64,000 bases of DNA from Sambucus nigra (Eukaryota; Streptophyta; Magnoliopsida; Dipsacales; Adoxaceae): contig OX422218.1 of the NCBI GenBank assembly GCA_949130495.1, positions 45,408,823 through 45,472,822 of the forward strand, written 5' to 3'. Of this stretch, positions 12,081 through 24,962 are shown piece by piece. Both the position numbers and the translations under genes were made by a program. The notes below the pieces were generated by a model. It was not told the DNA's origin and ran no database searches. It saw only the letters and a program-made list of their open reading frames with translations. How positions within the stretch are numbered: the stretch's first letter is position 1; the number at the start of each line of letters is the position of its first letter.

Positions 12081-13651
12081 TTCGAGTCCTCCTTTTGCAT
12101 TTTTATGCCTTTTATATTCTATTATATCTATTTTTACGGGTCTTGAGGTCCTTCATATATATGTCTCGTCCGATATGCACATTTGATTCCCCATAGCAAC
12201 TCGTGATTTGATGACCACTCACATCACATGTTATTTTTGGGTACACTCCTATGGATGAATCCACTCCATCCCTTCCATGACATGAGTCAGAGGATTCCCT
12301 TCTCCCGTTATTTATATTACAAACATGTGCACACACATCACTCTTTGGAGAAAGAGGATAATCTTGCTTGTTTAATCCATTTTGAATGAAGTTTGACAAT
12401 CTTGCTTGTTTAATCCATTTTTGAATTTTAATTCACCCTTATCTCACATTGAAATTCTAAACTTACCATGAAAGAAGTATGATTGCTCATGCTTAGATAA
12501 GGCCTTTTAAAATGGAACTATTGATTGAGTTGGGTTAATTTAGGGGGATTTAATCATTCCTAGGCTAAATGGGAAATGGGTAAGATTTCATGTAAATTAT
12601 AGGATTTGGTATTTAAACATGTTATAATAATGTTATGCGTATGAAATAGCTACTTAAATTGGGTAATTGTAATCATATAATCAAGTTAGAACATTTAGGT
12701 TTCATAAGTATTGTTTTTCATATTCTATGTGCTCTTATGCTTGATTTGATTGGTATTTGTTAAGTATATGATTATTATGTGTTTTAAAATTTTGATAAAC
12801 TTAATTTAAAGTCCCTAAACATCTACTAAACTTTCTGGACTTAATGGAATAAGAATCAATTGAAAATTGGATTGAAATTGGGGTAAAACACATAATAAAC
12901 TTGAGCAAATTTTATAGGGCCATATAGATGGATCAAGACGGATCTAGGACAGATCGAGATGGCCCTAGGATGTTTTCTCGATCTACTTTGTTCTCGATTT
13001 GGTTAGAGGGTTGTTAAAGATGATTCGTAGGGGTTCTCTAAGGTTATTAACTTAAAGTTTAAGCATAATTAAAGGGCTTTAAGGACTTGGAATATTTGGG
13101 AACCTACTTAATAAATGGAAATGCTATTTAGTAAACTAATGTAGATACCTTGATGTATTACAAAACATGTATATGAGTTAAAGTGAATTAACTTAAGATA
13201 GGGTAATCAAACTGGGATGATGGAACTTGAATAATAAGGACTTAAGTAGAAAGACTTATAACCACGGTGAGAAAAACTTAAGACTATATGTATTTAATAT
13301 AATTATGTGTATATTATATGTATTGTATACTGTGGGTTATGCATGTGTAAGCTCTATATCTTGTATTGTGTCGAGACCACAATACAATACGTGGATTGAT
13401 GATCTACCTGCGGGTATTAAGGAGAGATAGTGTCGTATGTGCATTGAGTACACTCTACACGGTACATGGATGCCTAATTCACTCTATGTGTTATACGTGA
13501 GACATTTATGTTTTACTTGAGTCGTGAGTAGAGGTTGGGTCTATTGTACTTGAGTTGTGAGTAAATGCCAAGTATTGTATCTATGTAGTATTGAGACCGG
13601 TAGAATATATAGAACGATATTGCAACCTTCTATTGTTATTTGTACTATGAG

Positions 13652-13654
<3 letters not shown>
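12081..13654. other. Non-coding, unidentified
   Basis: AT-rich sequence with only short chance frames (12112-12399 minus, 13227-13430 plus). A few phrases (tcgatctactttgttctcgattt; direct tandem ttgagtcgtgagta/ttgagttgtgagta near 13520-13565) suggest retroelement-derived sequence, but I cannot place it. Confidence 0.3.
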
Positions 13655-13690
<36 letters not shown>

Positions 13691-13710
13691 GAGAGAGAGA
13701 GAGAGAGAGA
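13655..13710. repeat. (TA)n-(GA)n compound microsatellite
   Basis: About 16 TA units, then gtagagaga with about 10 GA units. It abuts the foldback-type fragment that follows, as microsatellites also do at 63.6 kb. Confidence 0.95.
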
Positions 13711-13900
13711 TAAAGGATCAAGTGAGGTCCCAGTTTGAGGACCCTTAATGAGGACCATTTTTTTAAAATAGTAAAAAAATATTTTTGGGCTGATTTTTTT
13801 TATGATTTTTAAACATTTCAATAGGACCTTAAAAAAATAATCAGTTCAAAATGAATTGTTTTGCTATTTTAAGAAAATGGGTCAAACTTTGTCAGTTTTT
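13711..13900 (+). mobile_element. Half of a foldback (MITE-like) element
   Basis: Shares with the complete foldback at 63.63-63.95 kb the start aaggatca, a ggaccattttttt phrase, an a-rich arm (agtaaaaaaat, gattttttttatgatttttaaacatt) and the loop aaaatgaattgttttgc. Only one arm and the loop are present; the sequence diverges after the loop. It encodes nothing. Confidence 0.6.
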
Positions 13901-13914
13901 AAGTTGTTTTGTGC

Positions 13915-16034
13915 CTGTGACATCCCACGCTATCCTGAAAAAATTAAAATAAACAAAAACCAAATAGTAACTATGTATCAATAGACTATATTACGAATGA
14001 ATTTACCCAGGTATAAGTAGTTATCAAAGTCAGCACTAATCCAAATATCATTAATAGTCTTGGTATAATTCATTATATATCCTTAAACATCCCAATATCT
14101 ACTCTCATAAGAGAACTTCACATATTCCTTTCTTTTAATACTTCTTTTACATATCCCTTCCACACCGAGATCACACTTGAAATCATAACAAAATTATAAA
14201 TGCATCAATACAGTCCCAGATACATTACTAAATTAGGGGATGTAATGATACATAAAGAGTTACATATTTTTTTAATTAATAATTAATGTGTAATAGATAA
14301 ATGTAAGGTGGGGAGAGTATTCCTTCTGAAATTTACTCTATGGAAATAAAACAATAATTGTCTATGACAATTAAAATCAAAGAATCTGATCCCCTCGAAG
14401 TCACCTGTTCACTAAAGAACCCTTATCTTAATTATTATCACCAATAAAATAATACCATAACAGATTACCTCAATAAAGAACCCTTAATCTTACCCACTTT
14501 CAACTCCATATAGTAGTTGCAAACCTAAGCAAAGAACTATAATTAGTAGCACATGTCCTTTCTAAAAATGTTACTACAGTAAACAAAGTAAACATAAAAT
14601 CCCATCCATGACCATTGTAGTTTACAATTTATACCCATTATAGTCAACGATTTATACCTAGACAATAGAGGGAGAGAGAATATAAATAGCAAACCAGAGA
14701 GATTTTGAACCCCAAAAAGATATAAACACAAAACTAGTAAATTAAAAACCCAAATAAACATAAAATATATACACCTATAATCCTTAAAATAGTTTTAACT
14801 ACAAAAATCAAATAGAGCTTTTGAAAAAAAACAAAATTCTTAAAGCAATAATAAAACAAAAAATATAAAGAGAGAGTGTGTGCGTACCCGAGATATAGTT
14901 ACAGAGAGTGTATCTGCAAAACACAAACACGCTATAAATAAAAAATAAATAGAACTAAGCAAAAAACTTAATTGAGCACCATTACCTGGTATCTTCAATA
15001 ACAAAAAAATCCAACCCCAAAACAGATTTATGACACCAAATTAGTACCTGAAAAATAATATTAAACTCAACAATAAGCCTTAAAAGATCAATAAAAAGAG
15101 AGTATATATGAGAGACCTGTCCCCCTCACTAAGCCTTAGAAAATTAAACATAACAGTAAGAATTTTAGACCTAAATGCCTAAAATCTTAACTAAAAACAC
15201 AAATGAGAGTGAATGAGAGAGTTTACTTGAGATGTCTGAGGTTCCAAAACAAAAGGAGGTCCAAAATTGGAAAAAAATATTAAAATCCAAAATGAGAAAT
15301 GAGGTGAGTTGTGCGGTGTGTGTCTGTGTCAATGTGGGAAGAGAGAGTAAGTGAGAAATGAAAAAAAATTGAGATATGTGGGAGAGAAAAGTGTCAAAGC
15401 ATATATTGAGTTTGAACTATCCACATGGTTTATCAAACATCATCCCCATGGTTTATCAAACTGTTTTAGATAGTTGATAAATTGAGGGGAGGAATACAAA
15501 AAACTTAGTGATGTTAAAAGGAAAAATTTACTCCCATCGATTTCTTCATTAGTCTGATTGAGCTATAAAAAAAATTACGATCAATAGGAAAAGAAGAAAC
15601 ATTAAATTGATTGAGTTATAAAAATGCCCAATCAACACAGAATATACATCCATCATCGCCTCATAGTCATTCACCCAAATCAACCACCAAATATGATTAC
15701 ATGTAAATCGCAGAACCACCATTATCACCGAACAACCCCCCGACACCATCATCGACACTCTTACAAAATAACCAAACCCTCTATTAGAGGAAGAACAATA
15801 ATAAGAAATATAAATATATACCATCAACTAAACAATAACAATGATCTTGTCGAATAACGTACGACAATACAAGTAGGCAGGCTATGACCTCATCGAATAA
15901 TAACGAAACTAGAGGTAGTTAATTAGAAATATAAAAATAGATCATATTTACCACATACAAAAGTATATGCAAGCTATGACCTTGTCGAATAACAAAGATA
16001 ATCTTATGTACCATATATTCTCTTCCAACCTGGA
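13915..16034. other. Non-coding, possibly an LTR remnant
   Basis: Begins near tgtgacatcccacgc at 13917, a style common at plant LTR starts, but no matching end or partner is visible. It is AT-rich with GA-rich patches (14860-15380). Small direct repeats occur at 15422/15447 (ccatggtttatcaaac type) and 15885/15975 (gctatgacct...tcgaataa). The minus frame at 15549-15827 is a hydrophobic string from pyrimidine-rich sequence, not a convincing gene. Confidence 0.3.
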
Positions 16035-18900
16035 TGTAATACCCCGTACTTTTGGCTATATTTATTTTGAGGATTAATTAATTAAATGCGTATTAATTGG
16101 AAATTAATCCGGGATAAAAATACTATTGTGATGCGAATTGGTATTTGATTTTGTGCATATATGATTATATATGAACTTGGTATTATAAAATTTGTCGTGG
16201 GATTTATATACGGCATTTTAGAAATTTTGTTGAGACGCGTGGGACCGCCGCGTCACGGTATAATATTTTGATAATAAAAAGTGAATTTAAAATCTATAAT
16301 CCGTATGGTCGTTTTGAGTGCGCCATCGCGTCCGGAAGGGTCGAGATAGTCAGAAAACACTAGCCGGGGGTATAGTTTGGGTCCCGGGGTATTTTTAGGC
16401 CATACCGGCAACTTAAAGGGTATTTTGGTAATTTCACGTTTTGAGGAATTAAAAGTGACGAAAATTTGGTTAATTAAATCTGATGTGGATAAGACCCACT
16501 AAGCCCATAACCAACCCTTATTAACCTAGAAAGCTACGTAGGTTATCATTTAGTCTTCCAACTCTCCCAAAGGAAACCCTAGCCACCATAGCCACCTTTG
16601 GAAGAAGAAAGCTTAGAGAGGAAGGGAAAGAGGAGGAATTCTGCAGAAAATCTGCAGAAAGAGCTTACAAATCCAACACCAAATCCAGAGACAATCAAGG
16701 CAAGTGATTTATTCCATTTAAATTTCGGAGAATGCTTCTTTCATGTTAGATTATTCAAAAACTTTATGTGTTCTTGGAAGATAATGAAAAACCCATAAGA
16801 TTGGAGTTATTAGTTTAATTTTTGGGATATAGGTTGCATGTAGAATGTTACTGGAAGATCATATTAAGAGAATTACTGACTTTTGTGATACCAAAAACGG
16901 ATTTAAGATGAGGTTTATGAATGTTCTTGAGTTAAATTAGAAAACTAGGTTTTTGATAAAGATTGATCCATATGTAGCCTTTAGTTGTTGAAATATTGAT
17001 TTATGGACGTTAGTAATATTGTAGGGTGGTTATATGACATTACTATAACGTTATATTAGAGAATCATGCTTTAAAAATAAGTTTTGTGATGTTTTCAGAT
17101 CTGCAAATCGAAGCAGTCCGTAACCATACCTGTGTAATCGATCGATCGACATTCATCAGTCGATCGATCGACAAAATCGATCGATCGATCGAAGGTCAAG
17201 GTCGATCGATCGACCTTCCCAGAATAAATGAAGTTTTCCCTTAATTGAATTTTAGTGGTGTTAACCCTTGGATAATATTATTAGAGACTTTATGAATACC
17301 CTTAACTTTAAGGAAGACCAGTAGGCATGATTATGAGATGGGACTTTATTTGGAATGTAATTTGAGGAATTTTTCTAAATAAATGAAATTTGTCATGTGA
17401 GATAATATTTGGGTTAATAGTACAAATTTGAATAAGTTGATGAAATAAGGTTTGGGGCAGAAGCAAAAACCTTAGGTATAAAGATGTCATATGTGAGAAT
17501 TATGGGAGACCTAATAGTCTATTTGAGATAGGTTTTAAGTTTAAGGAATTACGACGTGAGACGTGTCGACCATTTAAATTATATATTATCGGGATACTTG
17601 AAATATATGGATTTGGAATAATGGTATAATGATGTAGAGTATGACTTTATTAATATTGAGATATCTAAGATGTGTGAATGCTTAGCATAAAATCTTGTGT
17701 GTAGGACATACCTACCATACTTGCTATCACGGGAGGTTACGTTCGCTTAGGACCCTCTAATACTTGTGTGCCTACGGGGGGGATATAGACTAGTACCTTG
17801 ATGAACATAGGTCATAGAAATACTTATTGTGATATTAATAAGTCCGCTGATCATGGGAGCGTAGGTATGTGCGTGACCCATGTGATTGTGACTGTGTTCG
17901 CCTCCACTATTTGTGATTTGTGTTATCTGAACTATTCCTGAGAGATTCGGAATATGTGATCCTTATGTACGTGATGTACCGGGATGGATAGCAGAGTATG
18001 CGTGCACCATAGCTTAGATTGCGGGGTGCTTGTATCGTATATTTATGATGTGTATAATATACATTAAATTACTGGGAATCCTCATGTTAATGTTGTAAAA
18101 ATATTACGGTGTTATTTCGAGTTATATAATGAGTTAACTGATAGTTATATCAATGGTATGTTTAGTAACTGAGAGTACGTTAAACCTCTATTTAATTACG
18201 AGCGTTGTTATGTTAGATAGAACCGGGTAATAAGGGTAGGAACTATTACAGTCTAGCTAGTTATGATGTCACTTAGCTAGTGGTTTATATCGTTATAAAT
18301 GGGTACTTGCGTTAGGAGTGCACAGTTAGATGAGAGGTGAGAATATAATGTGAGTGCACGTCCTAACATGTACTTTGCATTTAATGTTTTAATTGTTTTT
18401 AAAGCACTTGCAGGTTTTTAAAATATAACTCCACATTCGGGCTCTGACCCGTTTGCTTTTCAAATCTTTTCTTGTAAAACCATTTTTAGGTGCCCAGCCA
18501 CAAGGACACCAAGCATAGGTACTCATTCGGGTGACGAGCTGTAGCTGCTTGTGGAAGCTACAGGGATTTGCATGTAGACGCTTCTATCTCTTTGGATTCC
18601 AGAGTCACTATCTATCAGTTGTAGGGCATGTTGCCCATTTCTATTTAGAGCATCTTTTACATTTCAGTTTTCAGACTTTAGCATGTATTGTTTCAGTTAT
18701 TTATTTCAGTATGGGATTGTAGCGAGGAGTTTTCCTCCAGACTTTATTTACTCCATTGTGATGGTTATTCATTTTACTTCAGTATGGTGAATGGTGTTAT
18801 TTATTTCTTCATTTCACTTGTTGCATGTTAATCAGACTTAAATTAAAATTTGGCAACTTGCTTTTTTTAAATACTAGGTGGTTAGTTATATTCTTTATAT
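16035..18900 (+). repeat. LTR of unit 1, truncated at its 3' end
   Basis: Starts tgtaataccccgtactttt. It parallels the LTRs at 44130 and 51170 through many shared phrases (ccgtatggtc, gagtgcgcca, agaaaacact, acttgctatcacgggagg, gtacgtgatgtaccggga). Comparison with those complete LTRs shows the last 100 or so bases (from aggtggttag on, including the terminal tgtca) are missing and pol sequence follows directly. The bases just before the start are ctgga. The small frames inside it recur in unit 2 only because the sequence is duplicated. Confidence 0.85.
17136..17217 (+). repeat. CGAT palindromic word array in LTR
   Basis: Four blocks of tandem CGAT (each 10-15 bp, self-complementary) separated by short spacers (attcatcagt, acaaaa, aggtcaagg). 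The equivalent place in unit 2 (about 23202-23280) has one CGAT fewer in the third block, which accounts for the 4-bp offset change. Confidence 0.9.
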
Positions 18901-21900
18901 GTCGGGGAGTGGGGGTAGAGATTGGTGGCTTGGTATTACCTGCAGATATGTTAGTGTTAGACATGCATGTTCACGATGTGATTATCGGTATGGATTGGCT
19001 CGTAGCATATAGGGCCATGATTGATTGCTTCAGCGGGAGCATTGTTTTTGCCATTCCGGGGCAAGAGATGTTTGTAGTGGCGATGCCTCGCCCAGAGGGA
19101 GGATCGACCGCCCATCTGTATTACATAGAGGAGGATACCTCTAAGGAGGTTGTGATTCCTTTAGATTCTATCCCAGTTGTTAGGGAGTACTCAGATGTGT
19201 TTCAGGAGATACCAGGCTTACCACCCAGTCGTGAGATAGACTTTGTTATAGATTTGCTACCGGGTACGAGACCTATAGCACGTGCACCGTACCGTATGGC
19301 TCCAGCTGAGATGAGAGAGCTACGGGATCAGATAGAGCAACTGTTAGGACAGGGCTTTATTCGCAGGAGTACCTCACCTTGGGGCGCTCCAGTTTTGTTT
19401 GTGAAGAAGAGGTATGGTTCACTGAGATTGTGCGTGGACTACCGAGAGTTGAATAAGGTCACGATACGGAATAAGTATCCGTTGCCTCGAATCGATGACT
19501 TATTCGACCAGTTGAGGGGAGCTTCTTTCTTCTCGAAGATTGACTTGAGGTCGGGATACCATCAGTTGCGTATCAGGGAGGAGGATGTCTCGAAGACCGC
19601 GTTCTTGTCGAGATATGGTTCTTACGAGTTTCGGGTTATGCCTTTCGGCTTGACCAACGCTCCAGCAGTGTTTATGGACTTGATGAACAGAGTGTTCAGG
19701 GATTTCCTAGACCAGTTTGTCATTGTCTTCATTGATGATATTCTGGTTTACTCTCAGACAGAGGAGGAGCACGCCGAGCATTTGAGGCAGGTTTTGCAGA
19801 CACTTCGTCAGAACGAGCTGTATGCAAAATACGAGAAGTGCGGGTTTTGGCTGAAGGAAGTCCAGTTCTTGGGTCACATTATTTCCGACCAGGGAATATC
19901 TGTGGATCCGGGGAAAGTATCAGCGATGAGGGAGTGGGGACATCCCACGACACCAACGGAGATTCGTAGTTTCTTGGGTCTAGCAGGATACTACAGGAGA
20001 TTTATACGGGGTTTCTCAGAGATAGCAGGTCCTTTGACACATCTTACTCGTAAGGGTGTGCCATACATCTGGAGTGATGCCTGTCAGTTGGCATTCGATG
20101 AATTGAAGGACAAGTTGACCTCAGCACCTGTGTTAGCATTGCCGAGACCGGGAGTTGAGTATTTGGTTTACACCGACGCGTCTTTGCAAGGACTGGGAGG
20201 TGTATTGCAGCAGGAGAGACAGGCCATAGCTTATGCTTCCCGTAAGCTTAAGCCTCACGAGAAGAATTACCCCACGCATGATTTGGAGTTGGCAGCGGTA
20301 GTATTTGCCTTACGGATTTGGAGGCACTATCTTTTGGGGGAGAAGTTTCAGCTGTTCACGGACCACAAGTCACTACAGTATCTGTTCACGCAGAAGGAAC
20401 TGAATATGCGACAGCGTAGGTGGCTTGAATTTGTGAAGGACTACCAGTTCGACATCCAGTACCACCCGGGTAAGGCTAACGTGGTAGCAGACGCGTTGAG
20501 CCGCAGGCCAGCAGATGAGGTGGCAAAGGTGTGGAAAGCTAAGTGGAAGGAATTGGGACACCAGGATGCAGTGGCCCGATCTTTCATGTCTTTGATGACC
20601 GTTACACCGCAGATTGTCACAAAGGTAGTACGGGCACAGGCTAATGACCCGTTCTGTCAGGAGCAGATAGTTCGATTGCTAGCCGAGGGAGCCGAGTCCT
20701 ATACAGTTAGCTCAGACGGGGGATTGCGCTTCAATAGGAGATTGGTAGTTCCGGAAGGGGAAGAATTGCGGCACGATGTTATGGCAGAGTCGCACGGCTC
20801 GCGGTTCGCGATACATCCCGGAGGGGACAAAATGTACCAAGACATGAGACGGCAATATTGGTGGAGCGGTATGAAGAAAGATATCGCTGAGTTTGTCTCG
20901 AAATGCGCCACTTGTCAGCTTGAAAAAGTGGATCATCAGAGACCAGCAGGATTGCTACAGCCGTTGGAGGTTCCGGTGTGGATGTGGGAGAGCATATCCA
21001 TGGATTTTGTCACGGGGTTGCCTACGTCGCAGAGGGGTCACGACTCCGTTTGGTTAATTGTGGACAGGTTGTCCAAGGTCGCTCACTTCTTACCCGTAAG
21101 GACCGACTACACTACGGGACAGTATGCCCAGCTCTTCATTTCAGAGATTGTGAGAATTCACGGTGTGCCCCTAAATATCGTGTCTGACCGAGACAAGATA
21201 TTTGTTTCGCGGTTTTGGGAAAGTTTCCAGGAGGCCATGGGCACGGAATTGAGGTTGAGTACGGCTTATCATCCGCAGACCGATGGGCAGACAGAGTGCA
21301 CCAATCAGATGTTGGAGGACATGCTACGCATGTGCATCATTGACTTCGGGGGTGGATGGGAGCAGTACCTCCCACTGGTAGAGTTTGCTTACAACAACTC
21401 CTATCAGTTCACTATTGGCATGGCTCCGTTTGAGGCATTGTACGGTAGGCCTTGTCGTTCCCCAGCATGTTGGTTGGAGGTGGGGGACAACAAACTACTT
21501 GGTCCGGAAGTGATTCAGGATACTTCGGCAAGGATTGAGTTGATTCGGAGTCGCATTCGGGTAGCTCAAGACAGGCAGAAGAGTTATGCTGATGCGAAGA
21601 GGTTTTTCAGGGAGTTCCAAGTGGGGGACCAGGTTTTGCTCAAGGTTTCTCCGATGAAGGGGATTATGCGATTCGGGAAGAAGGGGAAGTTGGCACCGAG
21701 GTATGTGGGGCCGTTTCCTATTATTGAGCGGATCGGACCGGTTGCGTATAGACTTGGACTACCGGAGCACTTGCATCGGATTCACGACGTGTTCCATATT
21801 TCCTCGCTGAGGAAATACCTTAGAGATGATTTGGCTCATTCTCACATTTCTGTGGAGGACATCGATCTCCAGCCGGATAGCTCCTACGAGGAGGGGCCAA

Positions 21901-22058
21901 TTGCTATTTTGGACCGAAGCGAGAGGAAACTGCGGTCAAAGATAGTCCCGTTAGTGCGTGTTCAGTGGCGACATCACAATGTCGAGGAGTCCACATGGGA
22001 GCGCGAGGATGAGATGCGCGAACGTTATCCAGAGCTGTTTTCAGCAGGTACTTTCTAG
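18825..22058 (+). CDS. pol: Gag-less Ty3/gypsy pol: PR remnant, RT, RNase H, integrase, chromodomain
   Basis: An intact frame of 1077 codons whose first ATG and about 25 residues come from the LTR. Residues 26-70 are the C-terminal half of the protease ([14 protein letters not shown]); the catalytic D-S/T-G motif is absent. RT spans about 150-400 with D240 and the FIDD box (D304, D305). RNase H spans about 440-565 with D451, E488, D513, D556. The integrase zinc site is H657, H664, C694, C697; its core is D727, D788, E824, exactly DD35E; a GPF segment follows at 962. A chromodomain-like end lies at about 1020-1072 ([16 protein letters not shown]). Odd points: Y197 replaces the D of the conserved K-K-x-D-G-S motif (unit 2 has D), and S-D-R-D-K replaces the more usual S-D-R-D-P. 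It could reverse-transcribe and integrate only if translated and processed by other means. Confidence 0.92.
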   Translation: MLIRLKLKFGNLLFLNTRWLVIFFICRGVGVEIGGLVLPADMLVLDMHVHDVIIGMDWLVAYRAMIDCFSGSIVFAIPGQEMFVVAMPRPEGGSTAHLYYIEEDTSKEVVIPLDSIPVVREYSDVFQEIPGLPPSREIDFVIDLLPGTRPIARAPYRMAPAEMRELRDQIEQLLGQGFIRRSTSPWGAPVLFVKKRYGSLRLCVDYRELNKVTIRNKYPLPRIDDLFDQLRGASFFSKIDLRSGYHQLRIREEDVSKTAFLSRYGSYEFRVMPFGLTNAPAVFMDLMNRVFRDFLDQFVIVFIDDILVYSQTEEEHAEHLRQVLQTLRQNELYAKYEKCGFWLKEVQFLGHIISDQGISVDPGKVSAMREWGHPTTPTEIRSFLGLAGYYRRFIRGFSEIAGPLTHLTRKGVPYIWSDACQLAFDELKDKLTSAPVLALPRPGVEYLVYTDASLQGLGGVLQQERQAIAYASRKLKPHEKNYPTHDLELAAVVFALRIWRHYLLGEKFQLFTDHKSLQYLFTQKELNMRQRRWLEFVKDYQFDIQYHPGKANVVADALSRRPADEVAKVWKAKWKELGHQDAVARSFMSLMTVTPQIVTKVVRAQANDPFCQEQIVRLLAEGAESYTVSSDGGLRFNRRLVVPEGEELRHDVMAESHGSRFAIHPGGDKMYQDMRRQYWWSGMKKDIAEFVSKCATCQLEKVDHQRPAGLLQPLEVPVWMWESISMDFVTGLPTSQRGHDSVWLIVDRLSKVAHFLPVRTDYTTGQYAQLFISEIVRIHGVPLNIVSDRDKIFVSRFWESFQEAMGTELRLSTAYHPQTDGQTECTNQMLEDMLRMCIIDFGGGWEQYLPLVEFAYNNSYQFTIGMAPFEALYGRPCRSPACWLEVGDNKLLGPEVIQDTSARIELIRSRIRVAQDRQKSYADAKRFFREFQVGDQVLLKVSPMKGIMRFGKKGKLAPRYVGPFPIIERIGPVAYRLGLPEHLHRIHDVFHISSLRKYLRDDLAHSHISVEDIDLQPDSSYEEGPIAILDRSERKLRSKIVPLVRVQWRHHNVEESTWEREDEMRERYPELFSAGTF

Positions 22059-22086
22059 CTTCGAATTTCGGGACGAAATTCAGTTA

Positions 22087-22100
22087 TTAGGGGGGAAGTA
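22087..22100 (+). other. Polypurine tract of unit 1
   Basis: attaggggggaagta lies directly before the tgtaatacccc LTR start, 28 bp after the pol stop codon. The same tract precedes the 3' LTR of the large element at 51156-51169, supporting kinship. Confidence 0.85.
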
Positions 22101-24962
22101 TGTAATACCCCGTACTTTTGGCTATATTTATTTTGAGGATTAATTAATTAAATGCGTATTAATTGGAAATTAATCCGGGATAAAAATACTAATGTGATGC
22201 GAATTGGTATTTGATTTTGTGCATATATGATTATATATGAACTTGGTATTATAAAATTTGTCGTGGGATTTATATACGGCATTTTAGAAATTTTGTTGAG
22301 ACGCGTGGGACCGCCGCGTCACGGTATAATATTTTGATAATAAAAAGTGAATTTAAAATCTATAATCCGTATGGTCGTTTTGAGTGCGCCATCGCGTCCG
22401 GAAGGGTCGAGATAGTCAGAAAACACTAGCCGGGGGTATAGTTTGGGTCCCGGGGTATTTTTAGGCCATACCGGCAACTTAAAGGGTATTTTGGTAATTT
22501 CACGTTTTGAGGAATTAAAAGTGACGAAAATTTGGTTAATTAAATCTGATGTGGATAAGACCCACTAAGCCCATAACCAACCCTTATTAACCTAGAAAGC
22601 TACGTAGGTTATCATTTAGTCTTCCAACTCTCCCAAAGGAAACCCTAGCCACCATAGCCACCTTTGGAAGAAGAAAGCTTAGAGAGGAAGGGAAAGAGGA
22701 AGAATTCTGCAGAAAATCTGCAGAAAGAGCTTACAAATCCAACACCAAATCCAGAGACAATCAAGGCAAGTGATTTATTCCATTTAAATTTTGGAGAATG
22801 CTTCTTCCATGTTAGATTATTCAAAAAGTTTATGTGTTCTTGGAAGATAATGAAAAACCCATAAGATTGGAGTTATTAGTTTAATTTTTGGGATATAGGT
22901 TGCATGTAGAATGTTACTGGAAGATCATATTAAGAGAATTACTGACTTTTGTGATACCAAAAATGGATTTAAGATGAGGTTTATGAATGTTCTTGAGTTA
23001 AATTAGAAAACTAGGTTTTTGATAAAGATTGATCCATATGTAGCCTTTAGTTGTTGAAATATTGATTTATGGACGTTAGTAATATTGTAGGATGGTTATA
23101 TGACATTACTATAACGTTATATTAGAGAATCATGCTTTAAAAATAAGTTTTGGGATGTTTTCAAATCTGCAAATCGAAGCAGTCCGTAACCATACCTGTG
23201 TAATCGATCGATCGACATTCATCAGTCGATCGATCGACAAAATCGATCGATCGAAGGTCAAGGTCGATCGATCGACCTTCCCAGAATAAATGAAGTTTTC
23301 CCTTAATTGAATTTTAGTGGTGTTAACCCTTGGATAATATTATTAGAGACTTTATGAATACCCTTAACTTTAAGGAAGACCAGTAGGCATGATTATGAGA
23401 TGGGACTTTATTTGGAATGTAATTTGAGGAATTTTTCTAAATAAATGAAATTTGTCATGTGAGATAATATTTGGGTTAATAGTACAAATTTGAATAAGTT
23501 GATGAAATAAGGTTTGGGGCAGAAGCAAAGACCTTAGGTATAAAGATGTCATATGTGAGAATTATGGGAGACCTAATAGTCTATTTGAGATAGGTTTTAA
23601 GTTTAAGGAATTACGACGTGAGACGTGTCGACCATTTAAATTATATATTATCGGGATACTTGAAATATATGGATTTGGAATAATGGTATAATGATGTAGA
23701 GTATGACTTTATTAATATTGAGATATCTAAGATGTGTGAATGCTTAGCATAAAATCTTGTGTGTATGACATACCTACCATACTTGCTATCACGGGAGGTT
23801 ACGTTCGCTTAGGACCCTCTAATCCTTGTGTGCCTACGGGGGGGATATAGACTGGTACCTTGATGAACATAGGTCATAGAAATACTTATTGTGATATTAA
23901 TAAGTCCGCTGATCATGGGAGCGTAGGTATGTGCGTGACCCATGTGATGGTGACTGTGTTCGCCTCCACTATTTGTGATTTGTGTTATCTGAACTATTCC
24001 TGAGAGATTCGGAATATGTGATCCTTATGTACGTGATGTACCGGGATGGATAGCAGAGTATGCGTGCACCATAGCTTAGATTGCGGGGTGCTTGTATCGT
24101 ATATTTATGATGTGTATAATAGACATTAAATTAATGGGAATCCTCATGTTAATGTTGTAAAAATATTACGGTGTTATTTCGAGTTATATAATGAGTTAAC
24201 TGATAGTTATATCAATGGTATGTTTAGTAACTGAGAGTACGTTAAACCTCTATTTAATTACGAGCGTTGTTATGTTAGATAGAACCGGGTAATAAGGGTA
24301 GGAACTATTACAGTCTAGCTAGTTATGATGTCACTTAGCTAGTGGTTTATATCGTTATAAATGGGTACTTGCGTTAGGAGTGCACAGTTAGATGAGAGGT
24401 GAGAATATAATGTGAGTGCACGTCCTAACATGTACTTTGCATTTAATGTTTTAAATGTTTTTAAAGCACTTGCAGGTTTTTAAAATATAACTCCACATTC
24501 GGGCTCTGACCCGTTTGCTTTTCAAATCTTTTCTTGTAAAACCATTTTTAGGTGCCCAGCCACAAGGACACCAAGCATAGGTACTCATTCGGGTGACGAG
24601 CTGTAGCTGCTTGTGGAAGCTACAGGGATTTGCATGTAGACGCTTCTATCTCTTTGGATTCCAGAGTCACTATCTATCAGTTGTAGGGCATGTTGCCCAT
24701 TTCTATTTAGAGCATCTTTTACATTTCAGTTTTCAGACTTAAGCATGTATTGTTTCAGTTATTTATTTCAGTATGGGATTGTAGCGAGGAGTTTTCCTCC
24801 AGACTTTATTTACTCCATTGTGATGGTTATTCATTTTACTTCAGTATGGTGAATGGTGTTATTTATTTCTTCATTTCACTTGTTGCATGTTAATCAGACT
24901 TAAATTAAAATTTGGCAACTTGCTTTTTTTAAATACTAGGTGGTTAGTTATATTCTTTATAT
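22101..24962 (+). repeat. Second LTR copy (3' LTR of unit 1, 5' LTR of unit 2)
   Basis: Nearly identical to 16035-18900, with scattered single-base differences and one CGAT fewer. It ends at the same truncated junction into pol instead of a normal LTR end, so it serves both units. This shared, equally truncated LTR is the key evidence for tandem duplication after deletion rather than two insertions. Confidence 0.85.

Noticed and set aside
15549..15857. Opposed frames of 92 and 77 codons
   Set aside because: Composition-driven (pyrimidine-rich strand), no motif, no neighbouring coding signal.
17136..17217. Regularly spaced repeats resembling a tiny CRISPR array
   Set aside because: Units are pure CGAT runs with 4-10 bp spacers, duplicated in LTRs of a plant retroelement; no cas genes and no spacer-length sequence between repeats.
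20373..20936. Minus-strand frames of 62-74 codons
   Set aside because: Shadows of the chromovirus RNase H/integrase coding strand.
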